The notes below the pieces were generated by a model. That model made no database searches. It saw only the letters and a list, made by a program, of their open reading frames with translations, and had not been told where the DNA came from. This document shows, piece by piece, positions 23,991 to 35,052 of a stretch of DNA of 64,000 nucleotides. The stretch lies in NCBI GenBank assembly GCA_026936325.1, contig JAPTHN010000002.1, positions 16,842,142 through 16,906,141 on the forward strand. The letters run 5' to 3'. Every line of letters starts with the position of its first letter. Within the stretch, counting starts at the first letter, position 1. A program made the position numbers and the translations under genes. Origin of the DNA: Platynereis dumerilii (lineage: Eukaryota; Annelida; Polychaeta; Phyllodocida; Nereididae).

Positions 23991-25468
23991 TAGCGGGGCA
24001 GATTTGTCATGAATAGGGGAGTAATAGTGCATTTATACATAGAAGCATGAAACTTGGCACACATTTCAAAAACGTCTCAAAGAAAAGATTTAGATAGGGA
24101 GCCACTTCAGATTTGACCTGGTTGACAAATGGCAGCCATTTTCCAAAATGGCGGCTAATTTTCTCATTTTCCTGCTTTCTGTGAAGTGCCTATAGTATTA
24201 AAGTATCGAAACAGTGCTCATTGCTCCTTCTAAAGATCTAAAGAACATTATCAACTGATTTCTGGTTTGAACTGACGAATTTTAGGGTAGTCAGGGTCCA
24301 TTTTGTTAGAACTGTTGAAGAAAATGTAACATTTTCGCGGTTTCCCGTAGTTTCATGGAATCTCAATTAATTTTTAAAGAGACTATATATTTGAATTCCT
24401 TGTAAGAAGAGCTTTCAAATGAATGGTCGCATCAATAGTTTCTGTGAATTTTTTGTCAAAATTAAATTTTTTTTTTTTTTTTTTTTTTTTTATTACGACA
24501 ACGAAAATGTCACATCTGACACATTTGTCATAACAGAAAATAACAAAATAGTAATACAAACATACAATAAATGGTTCAAGTTTAAAAAGACATAATCAAT
24601 TTCAATCTTACAAAATATCTATACAATTTAAGGTTCCAGCCAATTAAATAAATGTTAATTCTAAGACATGACAAATCAGTAAATTAAATCACAATGGGCT
24701 ATATATATATATACATTTAAAATGAAATGCAAAACGACAGACTATATTATTAAACATCAATACTAACAAGAAATTTACCTATAGCTTTTAATAATTGGGG
24801 TTCTCGTGATGTCATAATGGCTAAAAATTTTTCAAAATTATCGAGTTGATCAAAGTTGCATATTATATTAGATGATATAGTAATAAGATTTTCTCTGTCT
24901 ATTCCATGACTAGGACATAACAATAAACAATGTATTTCATTTTCAACTTCATTTAAATCGCAGAAACAACAAAATCTTCAAAAATCATTTTATTTTCATT
25001 TTTTCTATTTTCGCACCAAGTTTACGAAACCCATTGATGCCACCATTCATTTGAAAGCTCTTTTTACAAGGAATTCAAATATGTAATTTATTTTGATATT
25101 TATTGAGAATTGGAGTAACCATCCGTAACCGCGAAATCCAGTGTTTGAATCAATATTTCTGACAAAAAGGACTCTAACAATACTGAAAATAGACCAAGGC
25201 TACCAAAAAATGTTATAGTAATGTACTGAATACTTAGAGAAGCAATAAAAAACAATATTTACATGTATTCTATTTGGAGGAACTGCACAGAAAGCATTAA
25301 AATAGAAGAATTGACCGCCATTTTGGAAAATGGCTGCCAGTAGCCACCTAAGCTAAATCTGAAGTGGCTCCCTATCCAAATATGTTTGTATAGATGTTTT
25401 TTAAGTGTGCGCCAAGTTTCATGCTTCTATGTATAAATGCACTATTTTTTTACATACCTGCCCCGCTA
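23991..25468. mobile_element. Second foldback element, about 465-bp arms
   Basis: The termini TAGCGGGGCAG and CTGCCCCGCTA are exact inverse copies. The arms 23991-24466 and about 25000-25468 are imperfect inverse copies over their length (for example AGTGCATTTATACATAGAAG, and GGGAGCCACTTCAGATTT). A LINE fragment separates the arms. The flanks share only CAT, so the duplication length is uncertain. The right end abuts the LINE ORF1. Confidence 0.8.
24467..24990 (-). mobile_element. 5'-truncated LINE 3' end
   Basis: The plus-strand T run at 24467-24491 is the poly-A tail of a minus-strand insertion. The minus-strand translation above it gives a LINE C-terminal zinc knuckle (CCFCDLNEVENEIHCLLLCP), followed by FDQLDNFEKFLAIMTSREP and a short AT-rich 3' UTR. 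The same knuckle type ends the nearby intact LINE ORF2, but the two sequences are clearly different. Confidence 0.8.
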
Positions 25469-26648
25469 CATTAGTAGCGTTGACCCAAGCCCTCCTGTAG
25501 CTAGTACTTCTGCTGTCGATCGCCCCGCAGAAGTTACTCCCTCTACTGTTGAATCCCCCACCCTGACTGTTGGTTCCCCGATTGAAACAGTAGTCACAAC
25601 TCGCCAGATTGTTACACCTCAAGTGACTAAGACTGTGCACCTGTTCAGAGGTCCAAAGAACCCGCTGTCAGCCTTCTACCACCAGAAGCTGCAGTGGAAC
25701 CACATGTCCTTCATCTCAGCGGAGCAGGCTTATCAACATCAGAAACTCTTATTTCACAAAGTACCCCGTGTTGGTCGTAATCGCCTGCTGAGATGTCGCT
25801 CGTCGCATGATGTGAAACGAATTTCAAATGAGCTTGTACCCTCTCCATGTGACTCATGGAATGAGATGAAGTTTGCCTTAATGACTGAGATTTGCACAGC
25901 CAAACTTCATCAGTGTAAACGTTTCCGTGATGCCCTAACCAAGACTGACAGTGCTATCCTTATCCACAACACTGAAACGGACAGTGTATGGGGTTGTGGT
26001 GTAGACATGAAGGGCCGCAATATGATGGGCAAGATCCTCATGGATGTTAGAGACACTGCACGCTCATATCAACAAGAATTCCCTCCACTGCCCAAACCGA
26101 CAAACCCTTCACCTCCAACAGACAAAGCTACGTCATCTGTGAAGTCTCGATCCGTCATGGTTGTCGGAAATTCAAACACTCGCGGTCTTGCCAAAGAAAT
26201 TAATGCTCGTGGAATTTCCTGCACTGGGTTCGTATACCCTGGCCAGACTGCCAAACAGATCAGTAATCGAGTGAAGAACTTTGCCAGTACTACGCCACCA
26301 TCCGCAGTTGTATGCCATGCAGGCGATGTCGAGGTCCGTGATCATTCTCGCTCGCTCTCATCGATCACATCGGACTACAATGCCCTCATTGATAGCATTC
26401 GCTCGACATTCCCTCAATCTCGTGTCATTCTGAGTGGTCTGCCCTTAGATCGCTCACCCAGAGGGTCGTCGCTCCACTTGAGGATTGCAGAACTCAATGC
26501 CCACTTGTCAACGCTGTGTTCGACAACAAAGAACTGTGTATTTCTTCCGAACACCAGAGCCAAACTCAGAGACAATATCCACTTCACTCACCAGTCAAAG
26601 GACATAGTGGCTCGCACTGTTGCTAGGCATGTTAAACAGTGTCTTTAA
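25437..26648 (+). CDS. LINE ORF1: NADAR (YbiA-like) domain plus SGNH-hydrolase-like domain
   Basis: 403 codons. After a Ser/Thr/Pro-rich leader, residues about 67-207 match the NADAR/YbiA family of predicted NAD/ADP-ribose-related N-glycosidases: SAEQAYQHQKL (Glu96), TDSVWGCG (Asp182, Trp185) and GRNMMGKILMDVR. This has the order and spacing of E. coli YbiA (SEHYFQAQKF, NDAYWGDG, GKNRLGYLLMELR). Residues about 238-400 look like an SGNH esterase: VVGNSN (Ser246), HAGDVEV in the place of block III, and DNIHFT (Asp379, His382). SGNH-like ORF1 proteins are known in some LINEs; a NADAR domain in one is new to me. The first ATG and about ten codons lie in the arm of the neighbouring foldback, so the native N-terminus is probably missing. 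ORF1 overlaps ORF2 by 20 nt in another frame. Confidence 0.85.
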   Translation: MHYFFTYLPRYISSVDPSPPVASTSAVDRPAEVTPSTVESPTLTVGSPIETVVTTRQIVTPQVTKTVHLFRGPKNPLSAFYHQKLQWNHMSFISAEQAYQHQKLLFHKVPRVGRNRLLRCRSSHDVKRISNELVPSPCDSWNEMKFALMTEICTAKLHQCKRFRDALTKTDSAILIHNTETDSVWGCGVDMKGRNMMGKILMDVRDTARSYQQEFPPLPKPTNPSPPTDKATSSVKSRSVMVVGNSNTRGLAKEINARGISCTGFVYPGQTAKQISNRVKNFASTTPPSAVVCHAGDVEVRDHSRSLSSITSDYNALIDSIRSTFPQSRVILSGLPLDRSPRGSSLHLRIAELNAHLSTLCSTTKNCVFLPNTRAKLRDNIHFTHQSKDIVARTVARHVKQCL

Positions 26649-29600
26649 TTTGCTGCCAGTTACCAAGATTAACGAAGAGTCCCAGAAAGCAAATGTCATC
26701 TTCAAAAATGTTAACGCAAATGTAGCTAATACAAATGTAAATAGTAATGTGAAAAATGCGAATCTGAATTATGGTACCCATTCCAAAGATATTAACACAT
26801 GTAGTGATGATAGTGATAAATCTCCAGAGAACTTAGAGTTTAATACATTGCTAAATGATCCAATATTGTCATTGGAATGTGATAGTCACTTGCCTGATAT
26901 GTCAAATGAAAGGGCAATGCCTCCAGAATCAGATTGCCTTGTAGCTCCAGAGAGTAACAATGAATTGAAACTGTTAGTTTGGAATGTACAGGGACTAGGT
27001 AGTAAATTTGAAACGCATGATTTGCTCAACCAGGTGTCAGAATTCGATGTAGTGATATTTCTGGAAACTATGAAGTTAGATGATTTCTGTCCAAACACTG
27101 GAAGCTATATTTTCAAGCACTTTCAGAGGAAATATCAAAACCCACGTGCTCGTAAACCGTCAGGTGGAATCGGAGTATTAATCAAATCTAACTTGTATGA
27201 TGACAAAATTGTAGCTATAGCTAAAAATTGTGACTTTGTTGTATGGTTAAAGATCTGTAGACCAAATCAGGATGATTTATTTATTGGCGGAGTATATATT
27301 CCACCTCTTGACTCAAGTTCCATGGTTGCAAACTATAAGGATAACAATGCTTTTCAGCTCATTCAACAAGATGTTGTACATTACATGCAAAAAGGCAAAG
27401 TTGCGCTATGTGGTGATTTCAATGCCAGAACTGGTAAACTGTGTGATTACGACCACACCCATGGAAAAGATATAAATTGCAGTATATCATCCTTTCAGGT
27501 TGATTTTCCTCGAATAGAGAGGCATTCGGAAGATATTAAAACTAATACATATGGGAAAGAACTAATTGCACTTTGCAAGTCTAGCCAAATGCGAATTATG
27601 AATGGTTTCTTTAATAACGATCATTCAACTGGTCAGTTTACCTGCTGCACAGCCAGAGGTACCAGCCTCATTGATTACCTAATCTGTGACAGAGGATTTA
27701 TGAATGAACTGACAGAATTTCATCTGTCTCCTATTACTGTAGAATCAGATCACAAGCGTCTCTCATTTAGTGTCAGAAGTGTGAATGCTTCATATGAACT
27801 TCAGCAAACACAGCTTGAAAAGTCTAAGCATCACAAACCATTTTACAAATTTATTTACAGAACAGATAAGATAGGTGGTTATATGTCATCTCTAGAGGAT
27901 GAACTATGTCTTAACTTAATAGATGAGCTGACAGATTGCATTATTCATGATAGAAGTGTTAATATGGCCGTCTCCAGCTTGTATTCTTATCTAGATAAAG
28001 CTATTTCTGAAAATTTTGACAAAAGGTATATTAAATCTCCTTCAAACAAATTTCCAAAAAATCAATGGTTCGACCAGGAGTGTAAAGATAGTAAGCGTGC
28101 ATGTAATGATTTTTCTAAACAAAATGACCTATCTTTGGAAGACAATCGCAACTACTATAACTTAATGAAAAAGCAATACAAAGCGATTATACAAAGAAAG
28201 AAACGAGACTATCAAAAATTGGTCCGGTCGGATTTAGAAAGTTTTCACTCCAAAAATCAAAATGATTATTGGAAACTATGGGAAAAATTGAAATCAAGTA
28301 ACTGTTCCAGTTCTAAATCAAATGAACTGATAACTTTGCAGTCATTTGAAACTTATTTTGTCAATGTCAGTTGCCCTCCTGAAAGTGCAATCTCCTCTTT
28401 TGACATGCCATTTCTGAAAACTGTTGAAACTTATGTTACAGATAGGCTTACTACTAACAATGTTGAATCTATCTTAACAGACCATCCTATTACATGCGAA
28501 GAAGTAGACAAGCAGATCAAATGCCTCAAATCAAACAAAGCACCGGGTTTTGATGGTATTAGTAATGAATTTTATAAATGTGCTTCTGAACAGCTAGTTC
28601 CCTCTCTAACCACTTTGTTTAACTACATATGGGAAAAAGGTGAATTCCCTGACAGATGGGCTGAGGGAATTATACAACCTTTGCACAAAAAAGGGTCTCA
28701 GAGTATAGCAGATAACTACAGGAAACTAACGCTTATGGCCTGTATGGGAAAAATCTTCGAAGGTATATTGAACAAACGACTCATATTTCAAAGTGAGGTA
28801 ATGTCAGTTGATGATCCAAATCAGTTTGGTTTCTGTAAAAACCGCAGAACCACTGACAATGTCTTTGTCTTAGACACTCTAATCTCCCATCAGCGCTCTG
28901 TTAAGAAGCCGCTTTATCTTTGCTTTATTGATTTTACCAAAGCGTTTGATTTCATCAACAGAGATTTGCTATATTACAAACTACTGAAAAGTGGCTTTGG
29001 TGGCAAACTGGTTAAGATAGTAGTCAGTATGTTTTCTAAAGCAAATGCTAGAGTCCGTTGGAGTGGTGAAATTGGTGAGAAAATAGACAGTACTCATGGG
29101 GTGTTGCAGGGTGGTATTATTAGTCCAAAATTGTTCAATCTATTCCTAGCAGATTTGGATGAGTATCTAGATACCAGTCAAGGGATTACAGTGAATGACA
29201 CCACTTTCACTCACTTGGTGTATGCTGATGATTTAGTACTAATATCGGAGAGTGAAAAAGGACTCCAAACTTTGTTAAATAACATAGCCGCATATTGTAG
29301 AAAATGGCACTTGATTGTTAACTGCAGTAAAAGTAAAGTTATGATTTACAATCCTTCCAAAAAAGGTATTACGAACCATAAATTTGTATTAGATAACATG
29401 GAATTAGAAATTGTTAATTCTTTCAAGTACTTGGGACATGTCCTAACAACGTGTAAGAACATCCATGCATCAATGCATGGCCATGTTGCTACTCCAGCTC
29501 AAAGAGCTGTTCACTTACTCTATGATAATATTAAAAAGACTGTCGGGCACCTGTCTCCTACGCTAAGCCTTAAAATGTTCGACACTCATGTCCTGCCTAT

Positions 29601-31090
29601 CGTAGAATATAACAGCGAAGTGTGGTTCAGTGACAAGAAAATTGATGTAATAGAAAAAATTCAGATGCAGTATTTGAAAAAGATACTTGGTGTTAGAAGG
29701 CAAACACCAACTATAGGTATTCTGGCCGACTGTGGTAGATTTCCACTCGTCATCCGACAACAAGTTTCAGCTGTCAAATATCTGCAACGGTTGATTTCAC
29801 CCGATTGCCCTAGCATACTTAAAACTTGTTTTGATATTCAAATTCAAATGCATAATTCCAAAAAGGAATGTTGGTACACTAAACTATGCAATGCACTAGG
29901 AAAATATAATATCACTATAGATAGGGATCTTCCTGTCATACCAAATGAAATGTACAAGCATACTCACAATAGGTTACTTAGTGAAATTTCTGACTCAAAT
30001 ATCAATCCGAAGCTAAGAACTTATAAACACTTCAAAACCGAAATACGTATTGAACCGTATTTAAATTGTGACCTGCCTAAACATCTCTATAGCAGTATAG
30101 CTCGTTTCAGACTTAGTTCCCATAATTTACAAATAGAACTGGGAAGACACAAGCGACCGTATGTGCAACCAGAAGACCGAAAGTGCAAAAGATGTGATAT
30201 GAATGTAGTAGAAGACGAAGAGCATTTCTTAATGGTATGTCCAAAATGGACATACCAACGTCTCAAATTAGTGAAAATTGTGGTGAAACATATTTCAGGC
30301 TTTTTAGTTTCTAGTAGGTATCAGCAGCTCTTAGCGATTGCAAAAAGTAAATTTCAGAAATAAATATGGCACTGGGACAATTCCTGTATTATTCACTTAA
30401 TGATGATAGTGCATAGACCTCCTCACTTGACATGACCTTCGCTCTTCTTGGTGACAATTGGCAAATTATTGGTACTGTTCTTATCAATGCATGTATCATA
30501 TTGATTTTGTATTTGTTATTTGGCCTCAGGTTGTGGTGCTACTGAAAATTTTCTGTTTTAATTCTCCGTATGTATATGTTGTAAATTTGACTGTTACTGT
30601 ATACTGTGCTATTAACTTACTTTCCAGGCTGTATATACTTTATTGGTGCATAATTGGGGTGCTAATTTAAAGGTGTGCTACTTGTCTATGGTGCTCAAAT
30701 TGACATTCTGTGTATATATTTTTATGTGCTCATGTATGGACATTTATGGACAATGAAAGTAGAATGTGAGAGTTCCTTGGTGCGGCCTTATAGCGGTTAC
30801 CGCTGGCTCGGTGCCTCGGGGCTCTCACGCCAACTTAAATGAAGCTGTTCTAACTTACAATTGCTCACAACAATAATCCTTATACTCCATATATCATAAC
30901 AAATGTTCAGTATTAATGTAATTGAATTGTGTATATATATATGCTTATGAAGGTATAGCCTAATCCCATTAGATTGTAGTTGCTTATTTTTATATGCTGT
31001 ATATCCATATTTTATTTTTATTATTTTATGACATATGTATCTGTTTGATGCTTTTACATGTCAATAAAATTCTATATATTTATATATATA
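25469..31090 (+). mobile_element. Non-LTR retrotransposon (LINE), ORF1 plus intact ORF2
   Basis: About 5.6 kb with two overlapping ORFs, a 3' UTR of about 0.7 kb, AATAAA at 31063 and a TATATA-type 3' end. The APE-type endonuclease, reverse transcriptase and C-terminal CCHC knuckle place it in the broad Jockey/CR1-like group; I cannot fix the clade. ORF2 has no breaks, so the copy is young. The 5' end seems truncated at the foldback end at 25468. The 3' UTR holds a GC-rich segment near 30780 (TAGCGGTTACCGCTGGCTCG) that could form an RNA stem. No clear target duplication was found. Confidence 0.92.
26629..30363 (+). CDS. LINE ORF2: APE endonuclease and reverse transcriptase
   Basis: 1244 residues from the ATG at 26629. 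An Asn-rich leader (1-112) precedes an exonuclease-endonuclease-phosphatase domain, about 113-385: LLVWNVQGLG, FLETMK, GGVYIPP, CGDFNARTG, SLIDYLICD, ESDHKRL. The reverse transcriptase spans about 625-900: NKAPGFDGISNEF, PLHKKGS, NQFGFCKNRRTTDN, CFIDFTKAFDFINR, GVLQGGIISPKLFN, LVYADDLVLIS and FKYLGHVL. The C-terminus carries LPIVEYNSEVWF, KKILGVRRQTPTIG and a CCHC knuckle (CKRCDMNVVEDEEHFLMVCP). All catalytic residues I can check are present (the YADD pair, the endonuclease Asn, Glu, Asp and His). The usual NYRPI motif reads NYRKL. ORF2 is probably translated by reinitiation after ORF1. Confidence 0.96.
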   Translation: MLNSVFNLLPVTKINEESQKANVIFKNVNANVANTNVNSNVKNANLNYGTHSKDINTCSDDSDKSPENLEFNTLLNDPILSLECDSHLPDMSNERAMPPESDCLVAPESNNELKLLVWNVQGLGSKFETHDLLNQVSEFDVVIFLETMKLDDFCPNTGSYIFKHFQRKYQNPRARKPSGGIGVLIKSNLYDDKIVAIAKNCDFVVWLKICRPNQDDLFIGGVYIPPLDSSSMVANYKDNNAFQLIQQDVVHYMQKGKVALCGDFNARTGKLCDYDHTHGKDINCSISSFQVDFPRIERHSEDIKTNTYGKELIALCKSSQMRIMNGFFNNDHSTGQFTCCTARGTSLIDYLICDRGFMNELTEFHLSPITVESDHKRLSFSVRSVNASYELQQTQLEKSKHHKPFYKFIYRTDKIGGYMSSLEDELCLNLIDELTDCIIHDRSVNMAVSSLYSYLDKAISENFDKRYIKSPSNKFPKNQWFDQECKDSKRACNDFSKQNDLSLEDNRNYYNLMKKQYKAIIQRKKRDYQKLVRSDLESFHSKNQNDYWKLWEKLKSSNCSSSKSNELITLQSFETYFVNVSCPPESAISSFDMPFLKTVETYVTDRLTTNNVESILTDHPITCEEVDKQIKCLKSNKAPGFDGISNEFYKCASEQLVPSLTTLFNYIWEKGEFPDRWAEGIIQPLHKKGSQSIADNYRKLTLMACMGKIFEGILNKRLIFQSEVMSVDDPNQFGFCKNRRTTDNVFVLDTLISHQRSVKKPLYLCFIDFTKAFDFINRDLLYYKLLKSGFGGKLVKIVVSMFSKANARVRWSGEIGEKIDSTHGVLQGGIISPKLFNLFLADLDEYLDTSQGITVNDTTFTHLVYADDLVLISESEKGLQTLLNNIAAYCRKWHLIVNCSKSKVMIYNPSKKGITNHKFVLDNMELEIVNSFKYLGHVLTTCKNIHASMHGHVATPAQRAVHLLYDNIKKTVGHLSPTLSLKMFDTHVLPIVEYNSEVWFSDKKIDVIEKIQMQYLKKILGVRRQTPTIGILADCGRFPLVIRQQVSAVKYLQRLISPDCPSILKTCFDIQIQMHNSKKECWYTKLCNALGKYNITIDRDLPVIPNEMYKHTHNRLLSEISDSNINPKLRTYKHFKTEIRIEPYLNCDLPKHLYSSIARFRLSSHNLQIELGRHKRPYVQPEDRKCKRCDMNVVEDEEHFLMVCPKWTYQRLKLVKIVVKHISGFLVSSRYQQLLAIAKSKFQK

Positions 31091-32299
31091 TAATTAAGTT
31101 TTAAGAGCTGCAGGGGTCACTCAGTGCACTGTTTAGCCTGTGAGGGCCACCAGTTTTGGGAGTCGCTTCTGAAGGTGAGTAGTGCGGTGGCCTGTGCAAC
31201 ACCAGCAGCACATGGAGGGAGGCTTGGCCAAATGCTCCTCCCTGATTGGCCAAGAAGGGCCAAAAAGTTTTAGTCAGCAGAGGCCTTTCTGGGAAGTGTA
31301 ATATTTAGTTAACAAGCATGGAATGGGGAATAGTAAAATGTCCTTCTTATTAAAATGTGGACTTGGACTATTTGATGGCCCATATTAATTACCAAGACAC
31401 AAACAATTTTAATGTAAGTGGCAACACTCCACTCAATATTTAGCACTCATAATCCATCATTACTACATATCATTACTAGCAAATAATATAATTTCTATAT
31501 CATTAGTACTATATATATTATTGGTACTATATATCATTAGTACTATATATATCATTACTGTCTAATAGTATCTATCACTTACTAGTATCTATCATTACTA
31601 TCTATCATTAGTATCTGTATTTCTAGCCATCCATCCAAGTTTATGATCTAACCATATATCTCCTCCCCATCTTCCTCGTTTCCTTCCTTCGTGACTATGA
31701 ATGATTACTTGCAAAACAATATAAGGCAACCATTTAATATCAAGGGAGGGGCTTGGAGTTTTTAAAAATAAATAATTTCTTGCTCAGTTTTGGCAAAATA
31801 AATTCTTTTTAGCCAGCCTTAAAATAAGGTATTTCTTAACAAGAGGTTGCTTGATTAAAGGAATGATATTCACTGACTTTATGCACTCGAAATAAATAAC
31901 TACTGCTGCCATCACTGTGAAATAAATATTTTCCTGCCGAGGAAAACGCCAAGACCCCTCTGAGAATTAAATGGTCGCCCCCTTAGCAGTGTGTATTCAA
32001 TATTTCGGGACACTATATTTGAGACCATCCTTATTGGTGGGAAGTTATGGAGTCCTATCCATGTGTATTTTAGCCAAGTAAATAAGAGTTACAGTCATAA
32101 GAGTGCCCTGATAATAATCCTTCATTGATTCAAGATTAGGGCATCCTGGAAATTTGGATCAGGGTTGCCAAAACTTCAATCTATTTTACTTTGTGGTAAG
32201 TTATTATTTAGCTCTGTGGAAAGAAGCCTACATGTACATGCACATGTTGTGAATGAAGAGATTGAGATTGAGACAAACAGACAGACAGCTAGACAGCTA
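31091..32299. other. Interior of the 12.3-kb element, no gene
   Basis: Degenerate repeats of ATATATCATTAGTACT (31490-31620) and AT-rich sequence. No ORF. Confidence 0.45.
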
Positions 32300-32302
32300 G
32301 AC

Positions 32303-32333
<31 letters not shown>

Positions 32334-32436
32334 CAGATAGACAGATAGACAGATAGATAAATAGATAGATAGATAGATAGATAGACTGACAGATAGACAT
32401 ATAGATAGATAGATAGAGATAGATAGAGATAGATAG

Positions 32437-32488
<52 letters not shown>
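32300..32488. repeat. (GATA)n microsatellite
   Basis: Long runs of GATA with interspersed GACA. Degenerate copies continue to about 32790 and give spurious Tyr/Leu/Ser ORFs on the minus strand. Confidence 0.95.
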
Positions 32489-32799
32489 GGTGATGATCTA
32501 CATGAATAGGCCTAACACTAGATAGATGATTGATAGATAATGATAGATGTGTAGTGATGGTAGTAATGATAGATTTATATATTTAATGACACATATGTAT
32601 ATAGGCCTATATAGTAATTATAGATAGATAGTGATGATAGATAGATAGTGATGACAGATAGATAGTAGTGATAGCCAGACAGATAGCTATGATAGATATA
32701 GAATAGCAATGATAGAGACAGATTGTAATCATGAAAGACAGATAGTACAGGCAGATAGATAGTTATGCTAGATAGTGATAGATAGATATAATAATAATT

Positions 32800-34700
32800 G
32801 GTAATGGTGACAGACACCAAGACACAGAGGGCTTCACTATACCCTTCAGCGATCTGGATATTCTAATTGCATTGACAGCTTATAATTTGATTTTAATGTT
32901 ATCCATCTTTTAGGTGGGGGGGGGGGGTTCTTATTAGCCAGTGTCAATTAATAATTATTATGTTCAATTGTAAACAATTTGTGTAATGTTATGACAATCA
33001 AGAAGCAACTACGCCATGCCTAGCACTGTACAGGCAATATGCCGGGTAACACACAATGACAAATTTATCACAATTAAGGAAGGGGTTCAGGCATGATTGC
33101 CAAGCATCTGAAGCCAGAATTTTGTGATCAAAATACATCCTTTTGAATTCTCTTTCTATGAAAACACATATACTTACTTCCCAATTATAAAGGTCTATGC
33201 AATCCTGTTATTTTATTAAAACACATGCAAAATTTATGTGAAGCCAGATTACCAACATACATGACTGCCTGATTTAAATGTGGGCCTACACCAACACTTT
33301 TTTCTCATAATCATCAAAACTTCAAAATTTATTATGAAAGGATTCTTCCAACCTAATTAGATCTAAGGTCACTCCGTGAATATACCTACATTAGTCGAAA
33401 TTAAAGTGCTTTGAAGCCAGGGAAGTGAGGGAACTGCAATGAATGACTTTTGCATCTAGCTCCTTCCTTGAAGTTATAGTTACTGTTAGTTATACATTAC
33501 AAATAAATCACTCAGGGAAAGATTCTCAGAGTGAATTACATACATTAATATCAGATTAAAGATGGTGAAATTTATTGGTAAATATAGCATTTTGTCAAAT
33601 GCTTCACATGTGTATTCACTAGTAAATTTAATTATTTCGTTGTTCATCATATGTTGATTTTACTGTATTATATGAATGGTGATCTAGGCCTACTTTTAAA
33701 ATCGAGATAGCCATGGATGAACATGCATTATATAGATGTAGGCCTATCTTGTTAATATGCATGCTTTTGCAGGATGTCTGACTGCTGTGTGTGTGCTGGG
33801 GGGGGGGGGCAGGGACAGGGAGTGACCTTGAGCTATGGTCCACTGCCGCATAAGCAGGCCCAGAAAGAATGACCTAATTTCTCAGTGTTTCTCCAGGGGG
33901 GGGGGTGTTCCATATAATTGTATGTATATTTATATGTCTGCTTCAATTTGATAAATAGACATTTATACAGCCTTAAAATTACATTTTCCCAATGTGTACT
34001 GTATTTGACATAAAATACTTTGTCAAATAATGTGAATTATTTTTCAACGATACATGTATGGCATTCTTTAAAAAACACTTAGAACTAAATTTATAATCAC
34101 CAAATAATAATTTCAGATATTTTTATTCCCTCTTTTTTTTTACCCAGAGACGACATGCACCCAGCTGCAGCAGCTAGAAAGACTTTAATCATTAATGTAA
34201 AAAAAAAGAAGCTGTCTATCTATGAAATGTTTAGCTGGGATAAATACTTGTGGGATATCTATTGACTAACATCCAGTCATGCACAGTTGCACACTGCAGT
34301 CATTCTCTGGATCAATAGGTGTAGCATGATTTATGTAGCATGATTTATGGAAGCTTTGATATCAATAAAAGGTGAAACCAGAGTTACATATTGTATGAAT
34401 TCTTTTTCACAGTGCTTACATGTATATTGTACAGGTCAGTAAAGATCCATTTAAAATTTAATACACATACACATATGATGCTCAATGACTTAAATGTATA
34501 TATATAGGCCTAGCAATGGTGCAAGTATCCAAAAGAACCATATACACTATTTCTACAGGCTTCAGTGAGATTAGGGGGTTATAATATTATGAGGCAGATT
34601 TAGACTGAAGCCCTGCTGAGCTGATTCACGGCCATACTGACAGTGCACTGATGCATGACTGCTTCGCAAGTTTGAGAATTGGCCTGGCCTCCCAGTGGCT
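32800..34700. other. Unassigned, no gene seen
   Basis: AT-rich, with G runs at 32916, 33799 and 33897 and three TAGGCCTA octamers. No coding signal. Confidence 0.4.
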
Positions 34701-35052
34701 GTCAATCACTTGTAACCATTTAAGGGATTAGTCTAAGTGGCAGTTTGGCATTGTCTCAATAGCCCAGATGATGATTGATTGCCATTTAGTGGCTATTCAG
34801 CTGCATAGCTCTGTAATGAGCCTGCCTCGTAGGGCTTCTTGGCCAAGTTGACGCACTGACACGGTAGTACCAAAACATGTCGTCATACTGGGCGGGGGCG
34901 CCACTGTAACGTCAACATCAAAGCAGGCTGAGAGCGGAGTCAGCAGTCCCCTCTAACTGTCCCTGGTTTTACTTATGTGGTCATCAATTTCCACTTTCAA
35001 ATTGGGGGTTTTAGGAGATTTGATTTTTCCCATTGGAATGTTGGCCACCCTA

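Larger units (their letters stand above)
22684..34965. mobile_element. 12.3-kb inverted-repeat element carrying nested insertions
   Basis: The ends CAGGGACAGTTAGAGGGG (22684) and CCCCTCTAACTGTCCCTG (ending 34965) are inverse copies, and the similarity continues diverged for about 150 bp inward (both arms share CCCAGTATGA). GTTTTAC is duplicated at 22677-22683 and 34966-34972. CAGGG ends recall hAT. Inside lie microsatellites, a second foldback, a LINE fragment and a near-complete LINE. Without these about 5 kb remains, with no transposase that I can recognise, so it is non-autonomous or decayed. Confidence 0.65.
22093..35052. mobile_element. Foldback element split by later insertions; 9-bp target duplication
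   Basis: The left terminus TAGGGTGGTCCAAA at 22093 and the right terminus TTGGCCACCCTA ending at 35052 are inverse copies. GGACTACAC flanks both (22084-22092, 35053-35061), and the A-rich array continues across. The element proper is 22093-22683 plus 34973-35052, about 670 bp, with an internal inverted repeat (TTAATATTTAGAGGTGGCAC at about 22197 and its inverse near 22640). A 9-bp duplication fits Mutator-like or Merlin-like elements. The sequence between is a younger insertion. Confidence 0.75.

Noticed and set aside
23556-24016. Tyr/Leu/Ser-rich ORFs
   Set aside because: Products of the (ATCT)n microsatellite.
22684-34965. A large virus-like DNA element such as a Polinton, suggested by size and long inverted ends
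   Set aside because: No DNA polymerase, integrase, ATPase or capsid-type coding sequence is visible, and the interior is nested repeats and a LINE.
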